A DNA stretch of 64,000 bases from Entoloma clypeatum (Eukaryota > Basidiomycota > Agaricomycetes > Agaricales > Entolomataceae). A model generated the notes under the pieces. That model was not told the DNA's origin. It saw only the letters and a list, made by a program, of their open reading frames with translations, and searched no databases. The stretch is from contig OY751496.1 of assembly GCA_963565915.1 (NCBI GenBank), positions 992,001-1,056,000 on the forward strand. Reading direction: 5' to 3'. Position numbers and translations under genes: made by a program. Below are positions 1 to 10,115 of the stretch, one piece after another (position 1 is the first letter of the stretch; each line of letters begins with the position of its first letter).

Positions 1-1
1 C

Positions 2-1813
2 ATTGAACAGGATCAACCTGAATCAGACAACGAACTGCCTGCCAGTGAGCCTGATGACGAACCGCGAGTACCCACTCCACAACCCGAGCAAGTACCAGAT
101 CGACCGATCAGGGAACGACGAGTTCGGAAGATGCCAGGAAGCATCTATGGGGAAGACACTCCAGCGTCTGATCTTGAAAAATTAGATCGAAGACGGAGAT
201 TGGGCGGTCAAACGGCATGGATGAATGACCTCCTGATGGAGGCAATATCAGTCCAAGTTGGCATCGTTGAAATGTCCCATAAAGACATATACCCTCTTCC
301 AAATAAAGAAGACTGGTATGCGGCTGAACGTAAAGAGCTAGATATGCTCAAACGCCGCGGGGTGATCACGGAGCTAGTACCCCTGCCTGCAGGGAGGAAA
401 GCTCTAAGGAACAAATGGGTTTACAACGAAAAATCCGATGGGCGTCTGAAAGCGCGCCTCGTCGCAAAAGGCTTCTCACAGGTAGAAGGGATCGACTTTG
501 ATCAGATCTTCTCACCAGTCGTAAGATATGAAACTGTCCGACTAATACTGGCATTGACAGCCCTTGAAGGGTGGTTCATGACTCTTTTGGACGTCTCATC
601 AGCCTTCCTCTATGGAACGCTCCGTGAAGTCATTTACATGCGACAGCCTGAGGGCTACATAGTAAAAGGGAAAGAACACCTCGTGTACCAACTATTCAAA
701 GCTCTATATGGACTTAAGCAGGCCGCATTAGCCTGGTGGAGGGAACTTGATTCCTCCATGAAAAAGCTCGGCTTTGTCCGGCTTCACTCCGATGCGGGAG
801 TGTTCATTCACAAAAGTACCGATGGGGAAATTGTAATTGCCGTCATCTATGTCGACGACTCTGCTTTTCTCGGCACAAACCGGGAATATACGCTAGAAAA
901 AAAGAAGGCCTTCATGACAACATGGGAATGCAGGGACCTAGGTCACCTAGCGCCCGATGGGGAACCAAAGGAATTTCTCTCAATCCAAATAAGGCAACGT
1001 GGGAAGAGGATCTTCATTGATCAAGTACCTTACCTTGAGAAAATTCTGGCATGCATGGGGATGAGCGAATCTAACGCCACCCATACCCCACTTCCTACGG
1101 GCTACAAACCCATGGCGTCCGAAGATGAACCCAATGCGGAACTCCGATCCAAGTACCAATCCGTCATCGGATCACTCCTATATCTGATGATTGGAACGAG
1201 GCCTGACATCTGCTTTGCTGTAATCAAAATGTCCCAATTTTCCGCAAATCCCACCAAACGCCATTTAGAGGTGGCTAGGGATATTTGCAGATATTTGAAG
1301 GCAACGAAAAATTACGCGATCATGTACGATGGGGACTCAGGGAAAGGGATCTATGCATTCACAGACTCCGACTGGGCGTCAGATGAAAACACGAGGAGGT
1401 CTACCACCGGCTTCTTCATATCACTGGCGTCTGGAGCGATAACATGGGTATCATCGGCGCAAAAGACCATCGCCCTCTCTTCTACAGAAGCAGAGTATAT
1501 GGCGCTATCAGATTGCAGTCGCGCAGCAACATGGCTGAGAAGCATGCTTGCCGAACTTGGAATGCAGATCGGGTCAGTACCGATCTACGGAGATAACAAC
1601 GGCTCCGTCTTTATCGCATCCAACCCTGTAACTGAGAAGCGATCCAAGCACATTGACGTGCGATTCCACTTCGTCAGAGAAAAAGTCTCCGAAGGAATTA
1701 TTATGGTCGAATTCATCGAAGGAGTGAATAACCCTGCAGACCTTTTGACTAAGAATCTGGGGAAAATCCTCTTTTCCAAGTTTATCCCGTACTTCGGACT
1801 GATAAAGAACTAG
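2..1813 (+). CDS. Ty1/copia pol C-terminal part: reverse transcriptase and RNase H (5' end outside window)
   Basis: This is the reverse transcriptase plus RNase H half of a Ty1/copia polyprotein, which copies element RNA into cDNA inside the virus-like particle. The frame is open from base 2, so the gene enters from the left edge and the ATG at 131 is internal. Visible motifs, counted from that ATG, are the copia RT start near KWVYNEKSDGRLKARLVAKG, LYGLKQA, the catalytic YVDD near residue 240, and the RNase H signatures TDSDWASDENTRRSTTGFF and ALSSTEAEYMAL followed by KHIDVRFHFVREK. It ends with the usual ADLLTKNLG segment before the polypurine tract. I see no stop or frameshift in this part, so it could be functional if the missing gag, protease and integrase are intact. 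Confidence 0.93.
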   Translation: MEQDQPESDNELPASEPDDEPRVPTPQPEQVPDRPIRERRVRKMPGSIYGEDTPASDLEKLDRRRRLGGQTAWMNDLLMEAISVQVGIVEMSHKDIYPLPNKEDWYAAERKELDMLKRRGVITELVPLPAGRKALRNKWVYNEKSDGRLKARLVAKGFSQVEGIDFDQIFSPVVRYETVRLILALTALEGWFMTLLDVSSAFLYGTLREVIYMRQPEGYIVKGKEHLVYQLFKALYGLKQAALAWWRELDSSMKKLGFVRLHSDAGVFIHKSTDGEIVIAVIYVDDSAFLGTNREYTLEKKKAFMTTWECRDLGHLAPDGEPKEFLSIQIRQRGKRIFIDQVPYLEKILACMGMSESNATHTPLPTGYKPMASEDEPNAELRSKYQSVIGSLLYLMIGTRPDICFAVIKMSQFSANPTKRHLEVARDICRYLKATKNYAIMYDGDSGKGIYAFTDSDWASDENTRRSTTGFFISLASGAITWVSSAQKTIALSSTEAEYMALSDCSRAATWLRSMLAELGMQIGSVPIYGDNNGSVFIASNPVTEKRSKHIDVRFHFVREKVSEGIIMVEFIEGVNNPADLLTKNLGKILFSKFIPYFGLIKN

Positions 1814-1889
1814 GCGAAACAAAAGTACCTATATACATATGTGGGAAAAAGTAAGATGTATTTAGAAGTATGTACTAAATATGGGGGGG

Positions 1890-2194
1890 TGTTGAAACTT
1901 TTCCCATCACGTAGATTAGATTAGATTACATCACGTGACCTTTACATATCTTCATTACATACTTGTTTGGTTGGTACAAACAGTAGTACGGTATATAAGA
2001 CCAGGAAACTGTCAATATCAACAAGTTGTCTCTTGACTCTTAACCGCCTCCATCGCTCTTACCAGCCTCAACCGCTCTCACCAGCCTCACCCTCTCCAAC
2101 CTATGTAAGTGGTCAGAACGGTATCGTAGAGTACTTCCACTGTAGCCGGTTGCTTCAGTACACTTGCGGCTAGCGCCCAGGTGGAACTTCAACA
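1890..2194 (+). repeat. 3' LTR of the copia element
   Basis: The LTR starts right after a polypurine tract (seven G at 1883-1889) and runs from TGTTGAA to TTCAACA, a 7-bp inverted terminal repeat, about 305 bp in all. A TATA box (TATATAA, 1992-1998) lies inside it. The 5' LTR is outside the window, so the pair cannot be compared for age and the target duplication cannot be tested. Confidence 0.85.
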
Positions 2195-2717
2195 GAGAAG
2201 GGGGAGGATCAGCTTGCACCGCAGCTCAGCCAAGGTGGCTTTCAAGTACATCAGCAAACCCTGATTTTTCCCATAGCCTGTCATAGCACCCTGACTTAGC
2301 TGAGAGCAACCCATAGCACCCATAGTGTCGACAGGATCACAGCGTGCCTAGACTGCTAGTTCTATAGTATCCATAGTATAATACCTTAGTAGTTTCCTAG
2401 TTCTGACTGAGTTCCATCACATTGGACATTAGTTGAAATGTTGACACAATATATTATATTTATGCAAAAGTTACAACATGCCATAATAACATATCCTTTA
2501 TATCTCTGCCATGTTGAGAGGTTTGAGTTCTGAAGATCAGTCATAGCAAGACAAGCGGCATGGACGCAACATGGATGTTGATTGAAGTTCAACAATGGAC
2601 AAAGTCATGTCAACAAGATCATGTGACCACATTTGTACTTAGAGTCGAACTTTTGTTCTTTCCAATCCCATCCACTTCTACCATTGATGTGATACTGCCA
2701 CCACACCACAAGCACCC
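2195..2717. other. Intergenic stretch with no recognised gene
   Basis: Low-complexity phrases such as 'catagcaccc' recur here and again near 14940-15010, which suggests an old dispersed repeat. I see no convincing exon. Confidence 0.4.
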
Positions 2718-4024
2718 ATGAGCCCCAAAGTAAGCCCTGTTATTTTCTATGTGTGTCTACTACCAAGTTCAACTGACTTACATATTCCTTGTCAGAGTTG
2801 TTGCCCCAGGTCGCAACTAACGACAATGACCGAACATGTGAGTCACTGCCACGTCACAGCATCACAATGTAACAGACAACAGGCTCGCAGCAAAAAACCT
2901 GCCCCTCCCCGTCCCCCACCTGTCTCCCCCAGTATTGACAAGAGCCTCACGACACCATGGATGCGGATGACAGCATTGCATTGATGGGGATTGTCAACAA
3001 AAACTATGGAAGTCGCCCTGTGTTCGAGCAGCCCTCAATGTATGTCCCTGGTTCTCGAGCACATACTCCCTGATTGTCTCCATTTTAGCCCAACCTCCCA
3101 GATTACGAAAGCGTCCTGTGTGATACACTCAAGACCATTGATGTGGCAGACAAGTGCATTTCATTTCTTAATTTGTGACGGAACGAACTTGATGGACTGA
3201 TGTCGCTAGTGTATAGGCCAGCTGCTGACCATACTTTACACTTCTCCCAGTTGTAGATCGGACTCGACTGGATGGGCGCACTGCTTGATGTCTTTGCCGC
3301 TGGCCGGCGGAACGGCTCATATCCGCGGTTGTCCTTGGAGTGCGTAGTTTCCTTTTACCCACATTCATTCTTAATCAAGTCGAAATCCACAGATACCCAA
3401 CCATGTGACGAACTCATCCTTGTCGACGCATCGGGGTACAGTGCTTGTGGTAGGCTGGCTATTCAGTCACTCCCTCGACGCTAAAAAGGGGTATGTTCAT
3501 ACCCATCTTGGAGCAACCTCACCTCTGACACCCCACCGCTCCGCAGACTCTGCCGCACCTACATTCTCTTCAAACACACCCTCGCCCATGCTGACACCCA
3601 GATGCTCGTCCACCTCTCCTCCAAGCTCCCTGCCTCCCCACACTTCACCCTTCAAGCTGTTATTACCATGGCCGATTGTGTCCCACCGGATAAAGTGGCC
3701 GAGGCTATAGCACGGACACACAACCAAGTGTGGGACGTGGCGCTGCTGCTGGGATACGCTGTTGCAGCAGAGTGTCAGGTGTTGGTGTCGTTGATGAACA
3801 GGGAGACAAGGATGGCTTACATCATGCCAAAGCTGTCCATCTTTGCATACCTAGTCATTACAAGACTGTCATATCCCCATTTAATTCTTACGGATGTAGA
3901 ATACAGCAAATATAATGGTTTTGAATTGTACCGATTTTATGTGCAGAAACAATTTGCCCAGTTTAGTGTTATCGGGACCCTATTCTATGTATGCTATGAG
4001 GGCTATACATTCTATACACACTAG
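2718..4024 (+). pseudogene. Possible multi-exon hypothetical gene, probably degraded
   Basis: I do not recognise this product. Several protein-like pieces lie on the plus strand and change frame at GT-AG borders. One starts MDADDSIALMGIVNKNYG near 2957 and joins across an intron ending ttttag near 3090 to NLPDYESVLCDTLK. Another begins IGLDWMGALLDVFAAG at about 3257. A third runs from about 3550 as LCRTYILFKHTLAHADTQ and continues to LLGYAVAAECQVLVSLMNRE near 3800. Not every splice phase fits (the junction after VADK near 3150 does not), so this is either a decayed gene or my exon borders are wrong. The last 200 bases of the frame look non-coding. The Tc1 element starts 72 bp downstream. Confidence 0.3.
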
Positions 4025-4095
4025 CATGCTACACAGAAGGACCCTGTCTGCCTAGCACCGGACAGGGTTGATGGTATCTGTGACAGCAGTATATA

Positions 4096-5714
4096 CAGTG
4101 CCTCACAAAACTGATTCAATGTTTGTTGCTTTTTGAATACCTTCAAGATAACTCTGCAGAGAATACCAATTGAATTAAACCTTTGGTATATAATTGAAAG
4201 CCCTACTTCAGGGCTTTCAGAATATAAAGGAATCATATGATTTAGATCAGAATCCATGGAGATATGATTAAATTAAATCAGCAACTCATTGAATCAGTTT
4301 TGTGAGTACCTATGGCAATTATCAGAATCAAATGCCTCACTGGTTGTATGGTAACCAGTTGTCATGACTTACTGATGGAACTTGAATAGAACCCTGATGG
4401 GTTGTCAAGGAAAGTTGTATAAGAAGAATCCAACCTCAACAGCCTCCATAATTAATCATGCGCCCTATCTCCTCTTTCCACAAGGAAAATATTCTTTCTC
4501 TGGCCTCCAATGGTCACTCCACTCATCATATTGCCTCTAACCTGGGTGTCAGCCAACCAACTGTCTCCAGAGTGCTTCAGAATCTTCTTCCTCATCGCAA
4601 TCTCTCTTCTGGTGGTTGTCCATCCAAGCTTTCTCCCACCAACACATGAAACATACTTTCACAAATCACCTCAGGGAGAGCCTCCAATGCTGTGCAGGCT
4701 ATCAAACACATCAACACTGTCATCTCCAATTCTGTCTCCCCAGAAACTGTGAGAAGAGTTCTCAGAAAACATGAATTCAAGGCTGTAACAAAGAAGAAAA
4801 GACCTTTCTTAAAGGCCATACATCGGAAGAGGCGGTTGGCATTTGCTATGAAGCACAGGGAATGGACAGTGGAGGACTGGAAGAGGGTCATTTGGTCAGA
4901 TGAGACCAAAATCAACAGGTTTGGGTCAGATGGCAAGAAATGGGTCTGGAAAAAGAAGGGTGAGGGGCTTATTGAAAGAGAGGTTCAGGGCACAGTCAAG
5001 TTTGGGGGAGGAAATATTATGGTTTGGGGTTGTATGGGTTGGGAAGGTGTGGGAAGACTTGCAGAGGTTGAGGGGAGGATGGATGCTGATCAGTATGTGT
5101 CCATTTTGGAGGACAATTTGCTGCCCAGCATGGAGGAGAGTGGAATCTCTGAAGAGGAGATCATTTTTCAGCAGGACAATGACCCCAAGCACACCTCCAA
5201 GAAGGCCAAAAAATGGATGGACAGCAAGAATATTGCTCTGCTGGATTGGCCTGCACAGTCCCCAGACCTCAATCCTATTGAACACCTCTGGGTTCATATT
5301 AAAAGGAAGTTGAATGGATATCCAACACCACCCAAGGGAGTCTGGGAGATTTGGGACAGAGCAGCAGAGGTGTGGAATAATATAGAGCCAGAAGTGTGTC
5401 AAAACCTGATAGAAAGTATGCCAAGAAGGGTAGAGGCAGTAATCAAAGCTAAGGGGGGTAATACCAAGTACTAAAGTATAAAATACTGTATTTATTGTAC
5501 ATACTCACAAAACTGATTCAATGAGTCCCTGGAGTAATTTGATCATATATTGATCATTTCTTATGGGAATTACATAATTATTGCAGATTCCAAGAGTCCT
5601 GAAGCAGGGCTTTTAACCAGGTACCCATACCTTCTTTTGATTGGCATTATTTGCAAAGTTATTTTGAAGGTATTCACAAAGTAGCAAACATTGAATCAGT
5701 TTTGTGAGGCACTG
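4096..5714 (+). mobile_element. Tc1-type DNA transposon, copy 1 (1619 bp, TA target duplication)
   Basis: The element is bounded by inverted repeats starting CAGTGCCTCACAAAACTGAT and is flanked by TA at 4094-4095 and 5715-5716. It is exactly as long (1619 bp) as the second copy at 31575-33193. Each end is itself a palindrome-like unit of about 215 bp: the outer motif CTCACAAAACTGATTCAATG reappears inverted at about 4286-4310 and again at about 5503-5525, facing the transposase. The transposase inside has one premature stop. Confidence 0.93.
4458..5474 (+). pseudogene. Tc1/mariner DD34E transposase with one premature stop
   Basis: The gene encodes a DDE transposase that would cut and paste the surrounding element at TA sites. 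The N-terminus (MRPISSFHKENILSLASNG, then GVSQPTVSRVLQ) is a helix-turn-helix DNA-binding region. The catalytic core shows the first Asp in VIWSDETK, the second in FQQDNDPKHTS and the Glu in LNPIEHLW, with exactly 34 residues between the second Asp and the Glu. Codon 64 is TGA at 4647-4649 where the intact copy (31815-32831) has CAA, so two bases changed. A shorter product could start at 4692, but it would lack the first DNA-binding helices. Apart from the stop the frame is open to the end. Confidence 0.92.
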
Positions 5715-5716
5715 TA

Positions 5717-6165
5717 GTTGTGATGTGGAAATTGACAGTGTCGCATAGCAAAGCACCCTTGCTATGGCACTATGGCACTATACAACACTGTGCAGGGCTG
5801 TCTAACGTCACCAGGGTTTGCTGATGTAACAGAGGAAAATTTACTGCAATTGGAAGATTCTGAGTGTTTGTATCGGTTCCGGTATGATAAGTCTTTCAAT
5901 AGCACATAGGAATTTTAACATGATAACATGAACATCGAAAGATTTCTTGCAAAAGAACTTATTGATCTATCTGTGGTATGTGAGGGGGCAAAACAGACAG
6001 GAAAGCACAGTCAACAGACACGTGACATGTCTGTTGGCGTTTGCTGATTGTCTCACATGACAGGCTAATCAGCGACTCATCAAGCCAGAATCTGGGGTTG
6101 CGAGGCCAGCTTCAAAAAATCCTTGGTGGTTTGCCTCCATGACAACTCCTTCAAAGTGAGCTCCC
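5717..6165. other. Non-coding stretch between Tc1 and a small TIR element
   Basis: No open frame with recognisable protein features is present. I see only short simple repeats such as 'atggcactatggcact' near 5765. Confidence 0.4.
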
Positions 6166-6173
6166 AAGGACGT

Positions 6174-6479
6174 AGTGTTTAAAGGTCCAGTTTTTTTTGT
6201 TTTTGTGAATATCTCAACAACTACTGGATGGAATTTCATCATCCAAGAGATGACCCCCATTTATTTTAGCTGCCATTTGCTTTTATGACATGTTGAAATA
6301 TCTCAACAATGGCTGGGCAGAATCTTTTCATCCAAGAGAAGACCCCCTGGTTTTCTATGTCCTCCATCTGCCCAAATATTTCGGTAATTTTAGTGATTTT
6401 ATCTGGATTTCTGAAGCCATTTTTAAAAAAGGATAAACCGCAAAAAACCAAGAACTGGACTGGACTTTTAAACACTATG
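6174..6479. mobile_element. Small non-autonomous TIR element of the AGTGTTT family (about 300 bp)
   Basis: The left end reads AGTGTTTAAAGGTCCAG and the right end TGGACTTTTAAACACT, an inverted pair. The 8-mer AAGGACGT occurs at 6166-6173 and again at 6480-6487, with three extra bases (ATG) before the right copy. This matches the ends and the 8-10 bp target duplications of the larger elements at 38266-43962 and 55951-62258. There is no coding capacity. Confidence 0.65.
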
Positions 6480-7089
6480 AAGGACGTTGCAAACATACTC
6501 TACTATTACGACCGGGTGTTCATTGGGTGTGACATGTGACACCAAGTGTCCATTATTCCACCTGATCTTCCCACAACTTAAGCCAAATATGCCTTGTTGA
6601 TCCGGTGCCTCAACAAGGCAAAACTGCCTTGAAAGCACTAAATGCCCGACACCAGCGTTAAATCGTTGCTTAATTCTGAGCCTCCAGCCATAATTCCCAG
6701 TGAAAATCGGGTTGCATGGGAGTGGGTTTTCTCAGGGCTATTTTTGGTTTGATAATTTGGTTAAATCAGTCCAAATGGAAAATTTGATTTGACTTATAGA
6801 GAGTCCAACTTTAAGGGTTTGAGAGGGTTTGAGTCAGAATAATCCGGAAATTCAACCATCAATTCCCACAGGTTCCCACTTAATTCCCCTGGTTTGACAG
6901 ATTTTAACTGAATCACCCCTGAAAAAACCTGAGAAAACCGGATCACATTGTACTTGTTTCCTAAATTTTCCAGGTTATCCTGACTCAAACCCTTAAAGTT
7001 GGACTCGCTGTCGATCAAATCAAATTTCCCATTCGGACTGATTTAAACCAAATTAGGCAAGATCAAACCAAAAATAGCCCTGAGAAAAC

Positions 7090-7598
7090 TGTCACGTAGC
7101 ATTTTTCTCAACATCGGAAAACGTCGGACGAGTCGGAGCAGAGTAGCAGAGGAGCGGATGTGATAAGTGCGACGTTGGCAGAAAGGACCTGACTTCAACT
7201 TTTGCGTTGCGCCCCACTCTTTGACATGGTCCTCGATTTCAGATTGGCGGATGTCGGATGAGTGGATGAGCGGAGGTGAAGGAGAGAATACTCAGAGGCA
7301 AGTAGAGATGGATGCAAATGAGGTTCTACGACAGGTTTGTACACTATTTATAGTAGACTAGAATGATCAGCATTACTATAAGTGATGTGCAGATATCGGA
7401 GTTGACCATCAGAACATTCGGAGTACGGAGAGTAGCAAATGAAAAGTGAACAACATATGTCTACTTGTAAGTATGGTTGAGATGTTACGTAGTAGAAGTA
7501 TAATCAAATATAAATAGAATGTTGTTGGAGCAGATGTTGGAGCGGATGAATCGTCGGAGTCGTCGGATAAGTCGGATGTGAATCGTATGGTTATGACA
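7090..7598 (-). repeat. 3' LTR of Ty3 element 1 (509 bp, internal deletion)
   Basis: It starts TGTCACGTAGC and ends TATGGTTATGACA in plus-strand reading. It is 34 bp shorter than the partner LTR at 13726-14268. A 26-bp segment containing the predicted transcript start is missing after 'aatgag' (near 7323), with a TGAG repeat at the deletion borders; a further 8 bp are missing near 7270. The purine tract (minus strand) lies just right of it at about 7599-7612. Confidence 0.9.
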
Positions 7599-7728
7599 GT
7601 ATTTCCCTCTTAGGGCCAAACCCTGAGGCCCAGATGAGGTAATCCACGTGACCATTGGTTGAAAAGCTTGTGCGTGATTATTCTCTCTTGTCACCCAACC
7701 ACAACATCTATCCCATCGCCTATCCGCT

Positions 7729-8702
7729 ATGTCCGCTGAGAACTCACCCCTCGCCGCTCTTTGTGCTGAAAGGGAGCGCCAGAAGAAGGTCACCGAAGAG
7801 TTGGAGAGGAAGCTGCAGGAGGCAGAGGAGCACGCAGAGGAAAAAAGGGTGTTGAAAGAGCAGAGACAAGCAGAGAGGAAGGCAGAGAAAGCGAAGGCGA
7901 AGGAGCCGGTTGCAGGTGCGGATGCAGATGCGGATGCAGATGTGGCAAATGCAGAGGTGAAGAAGGTCCGGCTGCAGGGGGTTTTCAAGGATATGCCTGC
8001 AAGTTACGAGCAGGGGAAGGAGGATTGCACCTCCTGCTTGAAAGCGGGGGACTTGTGTTTTTGGCCATTGGAGTAAGTCTTTTCTATTTCTTTATATGCT
8101 TCGTTATTAACTTGTTCTTTAGGAATGACAACGCTTCGTTGTGCTGGTGGTGCCAGCGTTTAAAACGAAGCTGCAGAATGGGAGCGGAAGCGGAGTCAGA
8201 GGTGAAGCGGAGGATGGCCAAGGCGGTGAGGGTCGGAAAGGCTAAGGTGGCAGGTGGTGCGACGAAGAACACGAAGGCGGGATCGTCCAAGGGAGAGGGG
8301 ACCACGGAGGGATCATGGATAGCCGCAGCGTTGGAGGTGCTGGAGTTCATGCCGGAGGGGTTTGGTCCGCCAGAGGTGGTCATAGGCATGGAGGTGGTGA
8401 GAGGGCTTAGGAGCATGATAAGGGAGATGCGGCTGATAAAGGTGGAGTTGAAGGAACTGCGGGAGATCAAGGAGCTTTTGACGGTTATCACGTGGAGGGA
8501 GGATTTGGAGGCTTCAGAGGAGGGATCCGATGAGGACGAGGATGCGGAGGAGTATGATAGGGTATTGGAGGAGTTGGGAAGGGAGGTAGAAGAAGAAGAA
8601 GAAATGAAGAAGCGGAAATGGATGGAGGAAGCGGATGTGGAATCTGGATCAGAGTGGAATGAGGAGACGGAGGGGGTATCTAACAAAAAACAGCGAAAGT
8701 AG
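7729..8702 (+). CDS. Zn2Cys6-type cysteine-cluster protein carried antisense inside Ty3 element 1
   Basis: This is a two-exon gene, 7729-8072 and 8123-8702, with a 50-bp GT-AG intron, giving 307 residues. Starting at the ATG, residues 20-70 are a charged, probably coiled-coil region rich in Glu, Lys and Ala, followed by a short Ala-Asp repeat. Cysteines 100, 103, 110, 122, 125 and 132 have the spacing C-x2-C-x6-C-x11-C-x2-C-x6-C, which fits the fungal Zn(II)2Cys6 binuclear cluster rule. The intron splits the cluster in the loop. The C-terminus is acidic and ends in a Lys-rich tail (NKKQRK), a possible nuclear signal. The gene lies tail to tail with pol: its TAG at 8700-8702 is 45 bp from the pol stop at 8748-8750, across an AT-rich spacer. 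It is open throughout although the surrounding pol is ruined. A DNA-binding or nuclear role is inference; the target is unknown. Confidence 0.72.
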
Positions 8703-8747
8703 TTTTTTTGTTAGTATAAAATATTAATAGATTTTCTTTTCTTCTTG

Positions 8748-10115
8748 TTACAAGCGCGATAATGGACCTGGCTTAGTTGGTTGAGTGGAGTGGAAGTCCG
8801 CTACCGTATCCGCTGCGTGTTCAAGCTCGGATGTGGGTAACCAAGAAAACTCTTCACTGGTGTCTTCATAACCTAACCAGTGGATGAGGTAAAGGAGTTT
8901 GCATCGTCATCTTTTATCGATCTTTGAGTCGATGATTTCTGCAATTTCATATTCGGTTTCTTCTTCAATCTCGAGCGGAGGCGGAGGAGATTGTATCTGA
9001 TTTGGAATCTTGTTAGGAGTTGCTGGTTCGAGCATGGATATGTGGAAGGCGGGGTGTATAGCAGGCATAGTGTCGGGTAGACGTAGTGTAAAGGAGTGCG
9101 TGCCGGGTTGGGCTATGATTTCAAATGGGCCAGCATATTTGTCAGATAACTTTTGGGTGGGTCATGTGGTGTGGAAGAACTTGGCTTTAGCAAAGACTTC
9201 TTGTCCGACGCAGAGCGGAGGAGGCGGAGAACATCGGACGTCTGCAGGGCCTTGATAACATTGTTGTGCCTCTGCGACAGCAGTCTTTAGTTCTTGATGT
9301 AATTCATCTAAGTCAATGATGTACATATTGTTGAGCTTTATCGGATGCTAGATCACGTTCCGGATGGAGTGTAATGTCGGGATGATAACCTTTGTTGGCA
9401 AAGAATGGTGATACACCAGTAGTGGCACTCAGAGTGTTGTTGTAAGCGAACTCTGCAAGCGGAAGCAAAGCGGACCAGTTGTCTTGCTGGTAGTTGCAGA
9501 AGATGCGGAGGTATTGTTTGAGTGTTTGGTTGGTGCATTCGGTTTGACCATCGCCTTCAGGGTGATATCCAGAAGTGAAGTGAAGTCTCATGTCGAGGGC
9601 TTTTGCAAGAGAGCAGAAAAAGCGGGAGACGAATTCAGGTCCGTGATTGGATGTGACATTTTGCGGAACTCCGTGCTTGGAAAAGACATGAAGCACGAAA
9701 AGGTTTGCTAGGTCTTTGGATGTGCAATTAATGGTGGTAGGAATGAAGATGCCTTGTTTAGTGAGGCGGTCTACAATGACCAAAATCACATCGGAGCCAG
9801 CGGATGTCGGAAAGGGTTCAATGAAGTCCATGGAAAGGGACGTTCAGGAATAGGAAGTTGTTTAAGCAGACCGTAGGGTTTATGACATTGGGGTTTGGCG
9901 CGCATACAAGTGATACATGACTTGCAATACTTTTTGACAAAGTTGCGCATTCCAGGCCAAGTGTATTCTCGTTGGATAAGACTAATGGTCTTATTCTGAC
10001 CAGGGTGTCCAGCGAGGATATGGTCGTGCTTATTGCGGAGGATGCAGAGACGGAGGTCAGATGAGTCGGGAACATAGATATGTCCATTGTGGAGTAGATA
10101 ACCTGCTTCATTCAT
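8748..10115 (-). pseudogene. Ty3 element 1 integrase and chromodomain (frameshifted, stopped)
   Basis: The integrase inserts element cDNA, and the chromodomain would steer it to modified histones. From 10115 down, the HHCC finger is visible (GHPGQNKTISLI, then CKSCITCMRAK). A short deletion near 9835 shifts the frame before MDFIEPFP. The core continues 9831-9313 with VIVDRLTK, a second Asp position altered to SNHGPEF (usually SDRG), and DGQTECTNQTLKQ near the Glu, where ECTN replaces the usual ERVN. The C-terminal part follows to 8748, with PGTHSFTLRLPDTM and a chromodomain (EYEIAEIIDSKID, then YLIHWLGYEDTSEEFSWLP). Two TGA codons, near 9168 and 8915, stand where arginine is expected. Confidence 0.85.
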
